A stretch of 64,000 nt of DNA from Clostridia bacterium (GCA_018436095.1 JAHDMJ010000007.1:124001-188000); one strand, 5' to 3'; counted from the first letter of the stretch, positions 1-8,787 are shown. Notes: generated by a model not told the origin, from the sequence alone. A program made the numbers and translations.

Positions 1-528
1 CACTTCCATCACCGCAGTCTTGCCGGGGGTTTGTCCGTATTCCCGGCGGTCTACGGAAATAAACATATCCGTAACCTGCACATCTCCAAAACCTTTGAGC
101 AGCGGCATCACTTCCCGGACGGCAGTGCCGGCGGTAATCACGTCTTCGATGAGGATAATCCTGTCGCCGGCTACCGGCTTATAGCCAATAATATTGCCGC
201 CCTCGCCGTGGTCCTTTACTTCCTTGCGGTTAAAAAAATAGGGCTTGTCGATGTGGTATTTTTCCGCCAGCGCCACGGCGCAGGCTGCCACCAGGGGTAT
301 TCCTTTGTAAGCCGGCCCGAACATGGCGGAAAACTTATTGCCCAGCACCCGCTGAACCATAGCGGCATAAAACCGGCCTAAGGCTGCCAACTGGCCGCCG
401 GTGCGGTAATTTCCCGTATTGATAAAATAGGGGCTGTTTCTGCCGCTTTTCGTGACAAACTGGCCAAAACGCAAAACGTCTGCTGCTACCATAAAGGTAA
501 TAAATTCTTTTTTTTCTTCTGTAAGCAT
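1..528 (-). CDS. pyrE: orotate phosphoribosyltransferase, 3' end cut by window edge
   Basis: Translating the complementary strand from ATG 528 gives 176 uninterrupted codons running off the left edge, so nearly the whole protein (usually about 190-210 aa) is present. It transfers PRPP to orotate to form OMP in pyrimidine synthesis. The PRPP-binding loop IILIEDVITAGTAV is clear, and the N-terminal part contains the substrate segment SPYFINTGNYRTGGQL. I chose ATG 528 over the ATG six bases upstream because a GGGGGA ribosome site lies at the right distance. It follows the nucleoside kinase by 18 bp on the same strand, so they are probably cotranscribed. The C-terminus lies outside the window. 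Confidence 0.93.
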   Translation of the reverse strand, partial: MLTEEKKEFITFMVAADVLRFGQFVTKSGRNSPYFINTGNYRTGGQLAALGRFYAAMVQRVLGNKFSAMFGPAYKGIPLVAACAVALAEKYHIDKPYFFNRKEVKDHGEGGNIIGYKPVAGDRIILIEDVITAGTAVREVMPLLKGFGDVQVTDMFISVDRREYGQTPGKTAVMEV

Positions 529-546
529 TAACATTCCCCCACATTC

Positions 547-2226
547 TTATTCATCATGAATAGAGCTGCCGCCGATAAATTCCCTTAAAATCGAATTTAA
601 GGGCACATCCTTGTCATCAATGAACGGAAAATAAGACAGAATGGATAGAAGCCTTTGGGCGTCGGCGTATTCCGGAATCGACTGGCTGACCTGCTTCAGC
701 AGAGGCTCCGCGTATTTTTTGAAGACACCGGTCTCATAGAGCAGCGCCGTATTGAACATGGAATCCGCATCCTCCTGAAAGGGAAAAATATTTTGTTCCT
801 CCCCCTGACGCACTGCCGGCCATTGGATCAGCGTAGCTTCCGCCGTCTTGCCCCGGTACTGGGAATCCCGGACCAGCCGCCGCAAAAGCCGGGCATCGCT
901 GGTAGACACCCGGTTATAGGAATCGATATCGATCTGCACCATGGAGCTGATATAGATTTTAAACTTCATGCCCCGTCCCACGGCGGGAGTCAAGGCTTCA
1001 TTGAGGGCATGGATACCCTCGATGATCACCGGATGGCCCGGCTCCAGCTTCAATAGACGGGCGTCGTCCATCCTCTGACCCTGTTTGAAATCAAAGATCG
1101 GGGTCCTCACTTCTTCACCGGCAATCAGCCTGGCCAGATTGTCGTTAAACAAATCGATATTGATGGCCCGCAAAGATTCGAAATCATAAGAGCCATCGGC
1201 GTTTTTGGGCGTCTCCCAGCGGTTCACAAAATAATCGTCGGTGGACAAAGTCACCGGCCGCAGGCCCAGCACCCGCAATTGAATGGCCAGACGGTAGCAA
1301 AAGGTGGTTTTGCCCGACGAAGAAGGCCCGGCAATCAGGATTACCCGCAGACGGTCCCTATCTTCATAAATCTGGTCAGCCAGGTTAGCCAGGTATTTTT
1401 CCTGCAGGGCTTCCGAAACATGAATCAAATCCCGGACAGCTTTGGGTCCCTGGGATACGGTCTGATAAAGACCCGGTACATTGTACACGTCTAATATCTT
1501 CGTCCACTCTTTCGTCTCCCGTAAGACGCCGGCTACCTTCGGCATCTCCGTCAAAGGGGCCACCCGCTCCGGCACCTTCATAGTGGGATAGCGTATGAGG
1601 AAGCCCTTCTCATAAGGCTCCAGGCTAAAGACCTTCAAACAGCCGGCGCTGGGAGCCAGAGAATAGAAGGAATGAAAAATCTGCTGCCCCATGGTATAAA
1701 TACAGACCCTTTTGTTGCCTACACTTTGCAGCAACTGAGCCGTCTTGGCGTAGCCTGCCTCTTCCAGCACAGGTATGGCCAGAGAATCAGGCAGGTAATT
1801 AGGCACAATAGGCTCATCCGCCTCGATCAATTTGTTCATATGGTCGGTTATTAGCTCCAAAGTTCTGACGGAGGGATTGATGGTACCGTCAAGCTCACAA
1901 TAGCTGTGCTTACCTAAAGAATGATGGACGTCCAAAGACCAATGGGGAAACAGTTCCCTGACGGCCTGAGCCAAAAGCATCACCAGGCTTTGCTTATAAA
2001 TCCTCATGCCGTGTTCGCTGGCCATATCCAGCCATAATATGGAGCCGCCCTCCCGTACCGATGTATAAAGATCCACCACTTCATTATTATACAAAGCGCC
2101 GATGATAGGCAAGCTTCTGCCGGGACTGTAAGATTTGGACAAATCCAATAAGAGGGCCCCCTCCCGAATCTCCACATCATCCCTCTCTTTTGCTGTCCAA
2201 TGGCCTATTTTTAGTTTTACCGCCAT
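547..2226 (-). CDS. nucleoside (uridine-type) kinase with ThrRS-like N-terminal region
   Basis: A 559-aa protein. The N-terminal half resembles the TGS/editing-like region of threonyl-tRNA synthetase, and the C-terminal half is a P-loop uridine-kinase domain with Walker A GPSSSGKTT near residue 300 and the segment STDDYFVNR shortly after. This architecture is the long bacterial nucleoside kinase family, expected to phosphorylate uridine or cytidine in pyrimidine salvage. The link to pyrE, 18 bp downstream on the same strand, supports a nucleotide-metabolism role. Exact substrate specificity cannot be read from sequence. It is divergent from the amidohydrolase gene at 2365; the 138 bp between them must carry both promoters. 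Confidence 0.88.
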   Translation of the reverse strand: MAVKLKIGHWTAKERDDVEIREGALLLDLSKSYSPGRSLPIIGALYNNEVVDLYTSVREGGSILWLDMASEHGMRIYKQSLVMLLAQAVRELFPHWSLDVHHSLGKHSYCELDGTINPSVRTLELITDHMNKLIEADEPIVPNYLPDSLAIPVLEEAGYAKTAQLLQSVGNKRVCIYTMGQQIFHSFYSLAPSAGCLKVFSLEPYEKGFLIRYPTMKVPERVAPLTEMPKVAGVLRETKEWTKILDVYNVPGLYQTVSQGPKAVRDLIHVSEALQEKYLANLADQIYEDRDRLRVILIAGPSSSGKTTFCYRLAIQLRVLGLRPVTLSTDDYFVNRWETPKNADGSYDFESLRAINIDLFNDNLARLIAGEEVRTPIFDFKQGQRMDDARLLKLEPGHPVIIEGIHALNEALTPAVGRGMKFKIYISSMVQIDIDSYNRVSTSDARLLRRLVRDSQYRGKTAEATLIQWPAVRQGEEQNIFPFQEDADSMFNTALLYETGVFKKYAEPLLKQVSQSIPEYADAQRLLSILSYFPFIDDKDVPLNSILREFIGGSSIHDE

Positions 2227-2364
2227 TCTTCGCTCACCTGCCCTTGCTCTTTTAGTGAAATACTTAATCCCTGATTGTTGGTTATCAATTATATCATATA
2301 CGGGATTTCATTCCTATGGTTTTACTGATATACTAAATAAAAGTATGTGAAAGGAGGCTGTCCA

Positions 2365-3666
2365 ATGCTGTTTAAAAATATTCAAATGATCGATCCTGCC
2401 TTCCGGGTACTGGAGGATATGACAGTAGCTGTCCGGGGAGATACCATCGCTTACATCGGCTCCTGGAAAGGTCTGCCCGAAGGTGAGGATTGGGGTGAAA
2501 TCTACGACGGCCGGGGCAAGCTTCTGATTCCCGGTCTGTATAATATCCATGCCCATACACCCATGACCCTGCTGCGAGGTTACGGCGAAAACTTAAGCCT
2601 TCATGACTGGCTCAATCAGAAAATCTTCCCTTTTGAAGCAAGGCTGACGGCGGAGGATATTTACTACGGCTATCTGCTGGGGGTAGCGGAAATGGTCCGT
2701 TTCGGCACCGTATCTTCCACCGATATGTATTTTCAGGGCGACAGCCTGGCCCGGGCCATTCTGGACAGCGGCTTTAAAAGCAATATGAGCATCTCTGTTA
2801 CTTGCTTTGACGACAGGGATTACAAAGAACTGCCCATCTACAAGGAAACCTTGGCCCTTCTGGACAAGTATCACCTGGCCGGCGGTGGCCGGGTCAAAAT
2901 CGACCTTTCTCTCCATGGCGAATATACCTCCACACCTAAGGTGGCGGCAGGGCTGGCCCAGCACTGCAAAAGCCTGGGCCTCAATATGCATGTTCATCTT
3001 TCGGAAACCCAGTCTGAGCATGAAGGCAGTAAAATGCGCCATGGTAAAACCCCGCCCCGCTATTTTGCGGATCAGGGCATTTTTGACAGCCCCACCACCG
3101 CCGCCCATTGCGTCTGGGTGGATGAAGACGACCTGGATATCCTGGCTGATAAAGGCGTTACTATCGCTACCAACCCCATAAGCAATTTAAAGCTGGCCAG
3201 CGGCATCTGCCCCATTCCCCGGGCTAAAGCCAAAGGCATCAACATCGGTTTGGGCACCGACAGCGTGGCCAGCAATAACAGCCTCAACCTTTTTGAGGAG
3301 CTGAAGCTTTATGCCCTGCTCCATAAAACCACCGCCAATGATCCCACGTTAATCACCCCGGAAGAGGCCTTTGCTTGCGCTACAATCAACGGCGCCCTTT
3401 CCCAAAGAAGGGAAAACTGCGGCAGCATTGCCCTGGGCCACAAAGCCGATCTGGTGGTTTTGGATACTACCGTACCCAACATGCAGCCCTGTCACCATCA
3501 ATTGTTTAACCTGGTTTATTCGGCAGACGGCGGCGATGTGCGCCTGACCATGGTGGACGGGCAAATCCTTTACCGGGACGGCAAATGGCCTACCCTGGAT
3601 ATGGATAATATTCTCAAGCATGTCAATGCTTCCTGCCGCCGGATTGTCAAGGAATTAGATAAATAA
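2365..3666 (+). CDS. amidohydrolase of the MTA/SAH-deaminase (MtaD) type
   Basis: A 433-aa metal-dependent deaminase of the amidohydrolase superfamily. Metal and catalytic positions are intact: HxH at residues 62/64 (NIHAHTPM), the His of MHVHLSET, the His of TAAHCVW and the Asp of LGTDSVASNN. The segment MTLLRGYGENLSLHDWL is typical of 5'-methylthioadenosine/S-adenosylhomocysteine deaminases and related aminohydrolases. Start ATG 2365 is chosen for the AAAGGAGG seven bases upstream; an in-frame GTG at 2347 has none. It sits just before a sigma-54 activator and a likely N-heterocycle pathway, so it may deaminate an amino-heterocycle instead of MTA or SAH. That last point is inference. Confidence 0.85.
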   Translation: MLFKNIQMIDPAFRVLEDMTVAVRGDTIAYIGSWKGLPEGEDWGEIYDGRGKLLIPGLYNIHAHTPMTLLRGYGENLSLHDWLNQKIFPFEARLTAEDIYYGYLLGVAEMVRFGTVSSTDMYFQGDSLARAILDSGFKSNMSISVTCFDDRDYKELPIYKETLALLDKYHLAGGGRVKIDLSLHGEYTSTPKVAAGLAQHCKSLGLNMHVHLSETQSEHEGSKMRHGKTPPRYFADQGIFDSPTTAAHCVWVDEDDLDILADKGVTIATNPISNLKLASGICPIPRAKAKGINIGLGTDSVASNNSLNLFEELKLYALLHKTTANDPTLITPEEAFACATINGALSQRRENCGSIALGHKADLVVLDTTVPNMQPCHHQLFNLVYSADGGDVRLTMVDGQILYRDGKWPTLDMDNILKHVNASCRRIVKELDK

Positions 3667-3740
3667 AGTCGTTTCGCAAGATACTATTACTATAAATATA
3701 ATGATTAATGGGGCTGGTGTTACTGAGAGGAGAAAATAGG

Positions 3741-5330
3741 ATGAAGGAAGGGCAAATAAAAATTCTGCTGGATGCTCTGCCTCTGATTGCTATGGTTTCA
3801 GGCGGTTATGCCACCATCGTGGACCACACAGGCAAGATGCTGATTAATTATGATCAAAACGGCAAGGAACTTCATGGTTATGTCGGCCAGACTCATGAGC
3901 TGGCCCTGCAATCTTTGAAGGAAGGCCGGCCCTTAATGGGCCCTGCCCAATACGATCATAACTGCACGGCCTGGGCTATTCCCTTTGAGGACTTTGTTGT
4001 CGTTAACACCGATACTCAGCGCATTAAAAATGAGCAGAATTTGAAAGCCGCCTTAACTAAAGCCATGCCTCTGATCGCCAGATTCGTGGGAGGCAAAGTT
4101 TCCCTCTGCGATAAGGACGGCTTTCGCTTGATCAGTTGCGATGCGGAGGGCAACACCTTGCATATCGGCGATTCCTCTGCAGAAGCCAGAAAGGCCATAG
4201 CCAATAAAGAGCCTATCTTCGGTACTTCCACGATTAATCCCAATGCCCAGGTAGTTTATATTCCTTTAAGCAGCAACTGCTGTCTGGCAATTAATAACGA
4301 GGTAACGGCGGAAAAAAACATCCAGCTTTTGGAGGAAGTCAAAAAGCTACAGCAAACTAAATATAATTTTTCCGATATCATCGGCCAAAGTCAGATAATG
4401 CAGGAGACCATTGCTCAGGCAAAAAATATGGCAGCAAGCCGTTCTACCATATTGCTTTATGGGGAAACGGGCACTGGCAAAGAGGTATTTGCTCAGGCCA
4501 TCCATAATGGCAGCAGCCGGAAAGGCCATCCCTTTGTGGCCCTGAACTGTGCAGCCCTGCCGGCTAATCTTATTGAGAGCCAGCTTTTCGGTCATGTGGA
4601 TGGAGCTTTTACCGGCGCCAAAAGAGGCGGAGCTGCCGGTTATTTTGAGCAGGCTGACGGTGGTACCATCTTCCTTGATGAAATCAGCGAAATGAATGTT
4701 CATCTGCAGAGCAAGCTGCTGAGAGTCCTTCAGGAAAGGGAGGTCACCAGGATTGGCGGAGAAAAGCCAATCAAAATATCGGTACGGATAATTGCCTCCA
4801 CCAATAAAGATCTCCTGGAGCTGGTAAAGAAAAATCGCTTCCGGGAGGATCTATATTATCGCTTGAATGTGATTCATCTCAACATTCCCTCTTTGCGGCA
4901 GCGAAAAGACGACATCCCTTTCTTAGTACGGCATTTTATTCAAAAGCATAATCTGCATATGGGCAAATATGTGGACGCCGTCGATCCCACGGTTCTGGAA
5001 ATGCTGGCTAAACACCAGTGGCCCGGCAATGTCCGGGAGTTGGAAAACTGCATTGAATATGCTATCAATATAGCGGAACCTGCTGCAAGAATCTTGCTCC
5101 CTCACCACTTACCGGCTAATTATTCTGCCGCCCGGGCTTCGGCTATCAGAGCTTATAAAAAATCTCCGGGCAGTAAAAATTTAAGCCTTGACTCACAACT
5201 GGAAGAAATCGAAAAAGAGATTTTAAAAGAAGAACTGGAAGCCTGCAAATACAAGACAGCCCTAGTAGCAGAAAGACTAAATCTCAGCATAAGTACTTTA
5301 TGGCGCAAAATGAAGAAATACCAGCTATAG
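3741..5330 (+). CDS. sigma-54-dependent transcriptional activator with duplicated sensor domain
   Basis: A 529-aa enhancer-binding protein. Residues about 10-92 and 106-186 are two copies of the same sensor module (compare ALPLIAMVSGGY with AMPLIARFVGGK); I do not recognise its family. Then comes an AAA+ core with Walker A GETGTGKE (about residues 241-248) and the sigma-54 contact loop GAFTGA (about 288-293), and a Fis-type helix-turn-helix at the C-terminus (LVAERLNLSISTLWRKMKKY). Start ATG 3741 has GAGGAG upstream; an ORF start at 3708 has no such site. A hairpin terminator overlaps the stop codon. The -24/-12 promoter at 5556 is the obvious target, so it probably controls the 5652-11788 block in response to a small ligand. 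Confidence 0.92.
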   Translation: MKEGQIKILLDALPLIAMVSGGYATIVDHTGKMLINYDQNGKELHGYVGQTHELALQSLKEGRPLMGPAQYDHNCTAWAIPFEDFVVVNTDTQRIKNEQNLKAALTKAMPLIARFVGGKVSLCDKDGFRLISCDAEGNTLHIGDSSAEARKAIANKEPIFGTSTINPNAQVVYIPLSSNCCLAINNEVTAEKNIQLLEEVKKLQQTKYNFSDIIGQSQIMQETIAQAKNMAASRSTILLYGETGTGKEVFAQAIHNGSSRKGHPFVALNCAALPANLIESQLFGHVDGAFTGAKRGGAAGYFEQADGGTIFLDEISEMNVHLQSKLLRVLQEREVTRIGGEKPIKISVRIIASTNKDLLELVKKNRFREDLYYRLNVIHLNIPSLRQRKDDIPFLVRHFIQKHNLHMGKYVDAVDPTVLEMLAKHQWPGNVRELENCIEYAINIAEPAARILLPHHLPANYSAARASAIRAYKKSPGSKNLSLDSQLEEIEKEILKEELEACKYKTALVAERLNLSISTLWRKMKKYQL

Positions 5331-5345
5331 TCCGTATAGCTGGTA
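5319..5345 (+). terminator. intrinsic terminator of the sigma-54 activator gene
   Basis: A perfect 11-bp stem (TACCAGCTATA with its complement) around a 5-nt loop, followed by TTGTTTATATTT. It overlaps the stop codon of the activator and should isolate it from the block driven by the -24/-12 promoter downstream. Confidence 0.7.
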
Positions 5346-5426
5346 TTGTTTATATTTATATCAATAATCCTGCAAAAGAAAAATTGGAGTTTTATATTTT
5401 TCAAAAAAGAAAAAAATTTGCCATTT

Positions 5427-5459
5427 ATGACAAACTCTTTCATTGAAAAGGTTTGTCAT
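5427..5459. promoter_or_regulatory. dyad ATGACAAAC-N15-GTTTGTCAT, candidate upstream activator site
   Basis: Two perfect 9-bp inverted arms lie about 97 bp upstream of the -24/-12 promoter, within the distance range typical of enhancer sites for sigma-54 activators. The intervening bases can extend the hairpin to about 15 pairs (one mismatch, one G-U) and CCTTTTTTACC follows, so a second terminator is the alternative. Because the activator gene already has a terminator at its stop codon, I favour the enhancer reading. The rest of 5346-5651 is AT-rich with no gene. Confidence 0.5.
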
Positions 5460-5555
5460 CCTTTTTTACCCTTCTTTTCAAAAATGAAAAATTAATAATA
5501 TTCATTTAGGTGAAAAAAGGCACAATCCCTATGTCTTTTTATCCTGGACCTTCCT

Positions 5556-5571
5556 TGGCATGAAACATGCA
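5556..5571 (+). promoter_or_regulatory. sigma-54 (-24/-12) promoter
   Basis: TGGCATGAAACATGCA matches the consensus TGGCACGNNNNTTGCW at every fixed position but two and has the required GG-to-GC spacing. It lies 80 bp before the DUF1185 start and just downstream of a sigma-54 activator gene and a strong dyad. It should drive the 5652-11788 block. Confidence 0.8.
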
Positions 5572-5651
5572 TATGTTAGTGGACGTGCGCACAAAACCTG
5601 GGACCAGGCTAAAATTTCCGAATGACGGTAAAAGAAAAGGAGATAGGAATT

Positions 5652-6245
5652 ATGGCTGTGAACATTAAAAGAATCATCACCACCAATGAGGAAATTTATT
5701 TTGACGGTTTCAAAGCTGTTGATAAGCCGATTACCAGAGTAACGGTCTCTGCCGTCATCGATAATCCCTGCGCCGGAAAATACGTGGAAGACCTCTCCGA
5801 GCTTATCGCTATCGGTGAGGAATTGGGCTATAAGCTGGCAGAAATCGGCTTGAAGCAACTCCCCGGCGAGGTGCACAGCTACGGCAAAGCCGCCATTATC
5901 GGTATAAACGGCGAGTTGGAGCATGGCGGCGCTATCCTTCATCCCAAACTGGGATACTCCATGCGCAAGACTATCGGCCTGCCCTGCCGGGCTTTGATCC
6001 CCTGCAACAAAAAAGTAGGCGTTCCCGGCGACACTTTAGAAATTCCCGTAGGCTTCCGGGATGAGGCAGCTATCCGCAGTCACTATGACTCCATTGCCGG
6101 CATCGGCGTACCGGGAGCCCCCAAAGCCGACGAAATCGTTGTAATGATTGCCCTGACCGATGGCGGCAGACCCCATCCCAGGCTGGGTGGAAAGACTCTG
6201 GAAGATTACTACAAAGCACTGGAAGAAGAAAAGGCTACAAAATAG
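5652..6245 (+). CDS. DUF1185 / 'amino acid synthesis' family protein (PF06684)
   Basis: A 197-aa soluble protein that I assign to the DUF1185 family by segments such as NPCAGKYVEDLSELIAIGEE, GKAAIIGINGELEHGGAILH and GDTLEIPVGFRDEAAIRSHY. No defined reaction is established for the family to my knowledge; the 'amino acid synthesis' label is historical. Start ATG 5652 is preceded by AAGGAGATAGGAATT. It is the first gene behind the sigma-54 promoter and is followed by two enamidase-like proteins and a heterocycle-type permease, so a role in breaking down or isomerising a ring-derived compound is plausible but unproven. Confidence 0.78.
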   Translation: MAVNIKRIITTNEEIYFDGFKAVDKPITRVTVSAVIDNPCAGKYVEDLSELIAIGEELGYKLAEIGLKQLPGEVHSYGKAAIIGINGELEHGGAILHPKLGYSMRKTIGLPCRALIPCNKKVGVPGDTLEIPVGFRDEAAIRSHYDSIAGIGVPGAPKADEIVVMIALTDGGRPHPRLGGKTLEDYYKALEEEKATK

Positions 6246-6254
6246 CACACTACC

Positions 6255-6306
6255 AAGGTTGCTGAATCTATTCCTGTCCACAGCCATGGATGGGTTCAGC
6301 AACCTT
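6255..6306. repeat. 12-bp perfect hairpin between DUF1185 gene and enamidase gene
   Basis: AAGGTTGCTGAA is inverted exactly at 6295-6306. No T-tract follows, so it is not a classical terminator. It could be an RNA processing or stability element that sets different levels of the first gene and the enamidases. Confidence 0.5.
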
Positions 6307-6353
6307 ACCTGCTAGGTTTAAACATAAATAAATAGAAAAAGAGGTGTAGGCAA

Positions 6354-7508
6354 ATGAGTAAAACCCTGATCAAAAATATTGGCTGCATGTATTCAGGCAA
6401 TATCAGTGCGCCGATCATTAATGCCGATTCTCTGCTTGTGGAAAACGGAAAGATCAACGTTTATGGTAAAGACCTGAGTGCCGACGGGGCTACGGAAGTC
6501 ATTGATGCTAAAGGCACAACGGTGATGCCGGGCCTTATCGACAGCCATACTCATCCGGTTATCGGCGATTGGACTCCCCGGCAGACTGCTTTAAACTGGA
6601 TTGACCCCTATCTCAAGGCCGGCGTTACCGGATTAGTTTCCGTAGGCGAGCCCCACGTTCCCGGTAAACCGAAGGATGCCGTAGGCATGCGGGCCCTGGC
6701 GGTTTTAACCAAACAGACCTTTGACAATGCCCGGCCTTCCAACATGAAGGTTTACGGTGGTGCCTATATTATGCAAAAGGATGCCCCGAAAGAGGATTTC
6801 CAGGATTTAAGCGCCATGGGCTGTGTGGCCACCGGTGAAATCGGCCTGGGCAGCGCCAATCAGGTGTCAACTGCCGCTGAGAAGGTAAAATGGGCCAAAG
6901 AAGCCGGCCTGACCGTAACCTGCCACCGGGGAGCGGCCTATCTCCATGGTTCTAATGTTATTGATGCCAGGACGATTATAGGATTGAACCCCGACGTGAT
7001 TTGTCACATAACTCTGGGCCGGATTCCTTTTGAAGAAATCGCTTTGTATTTCGATAAAACTACCTCCTATATTGAAATCTGCCGGGGACAGATGGGCAGT
7101 ATTCAGGAAAGTGCGGAAATTATCCGCCTGGCCAAAGAAAGAAAAGAACTGCACCGGATCCTCCTAGGCAACGACTGTCCTTCCGGTTTTGGTATCTTCC
7201 CTCACGGGATATGGGAGCTGGTCACCTTGCTGACCACTTACTGCGATATGGAGCCTGCGGCTGCCGTCGCCTGCGCCACCGGCAATAACGCCAGCGCCTT
7301 CAAGCTGGAGGCAGGCATAATTGCACCAGGCTTATGTGCCGATCTGGTTATTTGTGATGCTCCGGTAGGCTCCTCCTATCAAGACGCTTCTCAATCCCTT
7401 TCCGCCGGCGTAATTCCCGGTGTCAGCCTGGTGATGGTGGATGGCAAAGTGGTGGTGGAGGCGGCAAAAGTAAATACCGCCGCCGCTAAAGTCAATTGCA
7501 GCCACTAA
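6354..7508 (+). CDS. enamidase (cyclic enamide hydrolase), amidohydrolase superfamily
   Basis: A 384-aa protein closely resembling Eubacterium barkeri enamidase, which hydrolyses 1,4,5,6-tetrahydro-6-oxonicotinate to 2-formylglutarate and ammonia in nicotinate fermentation. Every metal-site position I can align is kept: H65 and H67 (DSHTHP), E162 (GEIGLG), H191 (TCHRG), H218 (ICHIT) and D274 (LGNDCPSG). Start ATG 6354 follows AAGAGGTG. It is paired 58 bp upstream of a homologue that has lost these ligands, and lies in a block with a 6-hydroxynicotinate-reductase-like protein, so it should open a reduced N-heterocycle. The exact ring is unknown: nicotinate dehydrogenase and the downstream nicotinate-fermentation genes are not in this window. 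Confidence 0.85.
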   Translation: MSKTLIKNIGCMYSGNISAPIINADSLLVENGKINVYGKDLSADGATEVIDAKGTTVMPGLIDSHTHPVIGDWTPRQTALNWIDPYLKAGVTGLVSVGEPHVPGKPKDAVGMRALAVLTKQTFDNARPSNMKVYGGAYIMQKDAPKEDFQDLSAMGCVATGEIGLGSANQVSTAAEKVKWAKEAGLTVTCHRGAAYLHGSNVIDARTIIGLNPDVICHITLGRIPFEEIALYFDKTTSYIEICRGQMGSIQESAEIIRLAKERKELHRILLGNDCPSGFGIFPHGIWELVTLLTTYCDMEPAAAVACATGNNASAFKLEAGIIAPGLCADLVICDAPVGSSYQDASQSLSAGVIPGVSLVMVDGKVVVEAAKVNTAAAKVNCSH

Positions 7509-7566
7509 AATCCCTGTCATTGCCGGTAAATATGTAAGACAAAAGTTTGAGAGGAGCTGAAAAAAG

Positions 7567-8730
7567 ATGAGTAATGTGCTGATCAAAAACTTAGGCACCA
7601 TTGTCAGTGGTGACATTAACCAGCCCATCCTGGACGCCCAGGTAATTTATGCAGAAAACGGAGTAATTACTTATATAGGCAAGTATTCTGCCGAATATGA
7701 GGAAAAAGCAAACACTGTCGTCGATGCCCTGGGTATGGATGTTTGCCCGGGACTGATCGACGCTCAGGGTCATCCGCCCATTAACGATTACCTTCCCCTA
7801 TACAAAGCTGCCGATTTTGCCGTAAACTTTATGGCCGGCGGCAACACCGGCATGGTGTCCGTAGGCAGCACCAGAATGCCCGGATTCCCTTACACAGTAA
7901 CTGGCTCCAAAGCCATGGCTGTGGCAGGCAAAGAGGTTTGGGAAACCAACCGGCCCCAAGGCTTCAAAATCCACGGCGGCGCCCTGATGCTGGTTGACGG
8001 CCTGGAGGAAAGGGATTTTGCCGAAATGGTGGCAGCAGGGGTACAGGTTGTCGGTGAAGTAGGCGTAGGTCCCTTAAAAGACATAAAAAAGCTTGGATTC
8101 TTGGTAAAACTGGCCCAAAATCAGGGTATGACTGTCACTGCCCGCAGCGGCGGCGCCTACGACGCCAATACCATGACCCTTACCGCCGATGATCTGCTGG
8201 CTATCCAGCCCGATGTGATCTGCAGCGTAAACGGCGAGCCTACGCCAATGAGCGATGCCGATATCGAAAAGGTAATTAAGCAAGGCAAATCTTACTACAC
8301 CTTGATTGCTCACGGCAGCCTGCGTTCTGCGCTGTTGGCTTACAAACTGGCTGCCGCCAACAAGAAAACCGATAAGTTGCTGCTGGGTACCAACGTACCT
8401 TCCATGGGCGGCTACTCTCCCCTGGGTCTTTGGACCAATATCGCCGCTTTAAGTAACGCTAATCAGGACGTGCATCCGGCCGCCTTTATCGCCATGGCCA
8501 CCGGCAATGTAGCCGATTGCTACGGTCTGGACCACGGCAAGCTTCAGAAAGGTTACAAGTTAGACTTGCTCTTCTTGGATGGCTTCAATCCTGATACTTG
8601 TCCCTTCAAAACCCTGCAATCCGGCAATATGTGCAGCACAAGCAACGTCATCATCGACGGTAAGCTGGCTATGCCTCATTGCAAAAACGTACCCGGTCCT
8701 TCTAAAAAACCGGTCTTCTCTAAGAAATAA
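7567..8730 (+). CDS. enamidase homologue lacking metal ligands (probable pseudoenzyme)
   Basis: A 387-aa paralogue of the preceding enamidase with the same fold signature along its full length and clear co-linearity (start MSNVLIKNLG against MSKTLIKNIG). At the metal site the HxH motif reads Q67-G-H69 (DAQGHP), the next His is R193 (TARSGG), the next is S220 (ICSVNG) and the Asp is N276 (LGTNVPS); only H69 and E164 remain. A normal binuclear centre therefore looks impossible. The reading frame is intact and has a good ribosome site (GAGAGGAG), so it is not a decayed gene. It may form mixed oligomers with the active enamidase, bind substrate as a sensor or carrier, or do different chemistry. 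Confidence 0.85.
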   Translation: MSNVLIKNLGTIVSGDINQPILDAQVIYAENGVITYIGKYSAEYEEKANTVVDALGMDVCPGLIDAQGHPPINDYLPLYKAADFAVNFMAGGNTGMVSVGSTRMPGFPYTVTGSKAMAVAGKEVWETNRPQGFKIHGGALMLVDGLEERDFAEMVAAGVQVVGEVGVGPLKDIKKLGFLVKLAQNQGMTVTARSGGAYDANTMTLTADDLLAIQPDVICSVNGEPTPMSDADIEKVIKQGKSYYTLIAHGSLRSALLAYKLAAANKKTDKLLLGTNVPSMGGYSPLGLWTNIAALSNANQDVHPAAFIAMATGNVADCYGLDHGKLQKGYKLDLLFLDGFNPDTCPFKTLQSGNMCSTSNVIIDGKLAMPHCKNVPGPSKKPVFSKK

Positions 8731-8738
8731 TCGGTGCT

Positions 8739-8787
8739 GGAAACCGCTGCGGCTTTCCTGCCTTTCTCTGCAACCGCAGCGGTTTCC
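8739..8787 (+). terminator. hairpin terminator after the enamidase pair
   Basis: A perfect 14-bp GC-rich stem (GGAAACCGCTGCGG, 8739-8752 with 8774-8787) followed by a short T-rich run (TTCTCATTACTT), directly after the stop codon. Termination may be partial, lowering expression of the permease and reductase behind it. Confidence 0.6.

Noticed and set aside
335-544. A 69-codon - strand ORF at the left edge as a gene
   Set aside because: It is a frame shadow of pyrE, whose own frame is open to position 1.
7567-8730. Decayed pseudogene reading of the second enamidase homologue
   Set aside because: Full length, no stop or frameshift, good ribosome site and conserved non-metal core; loss is limited to ligand positions.
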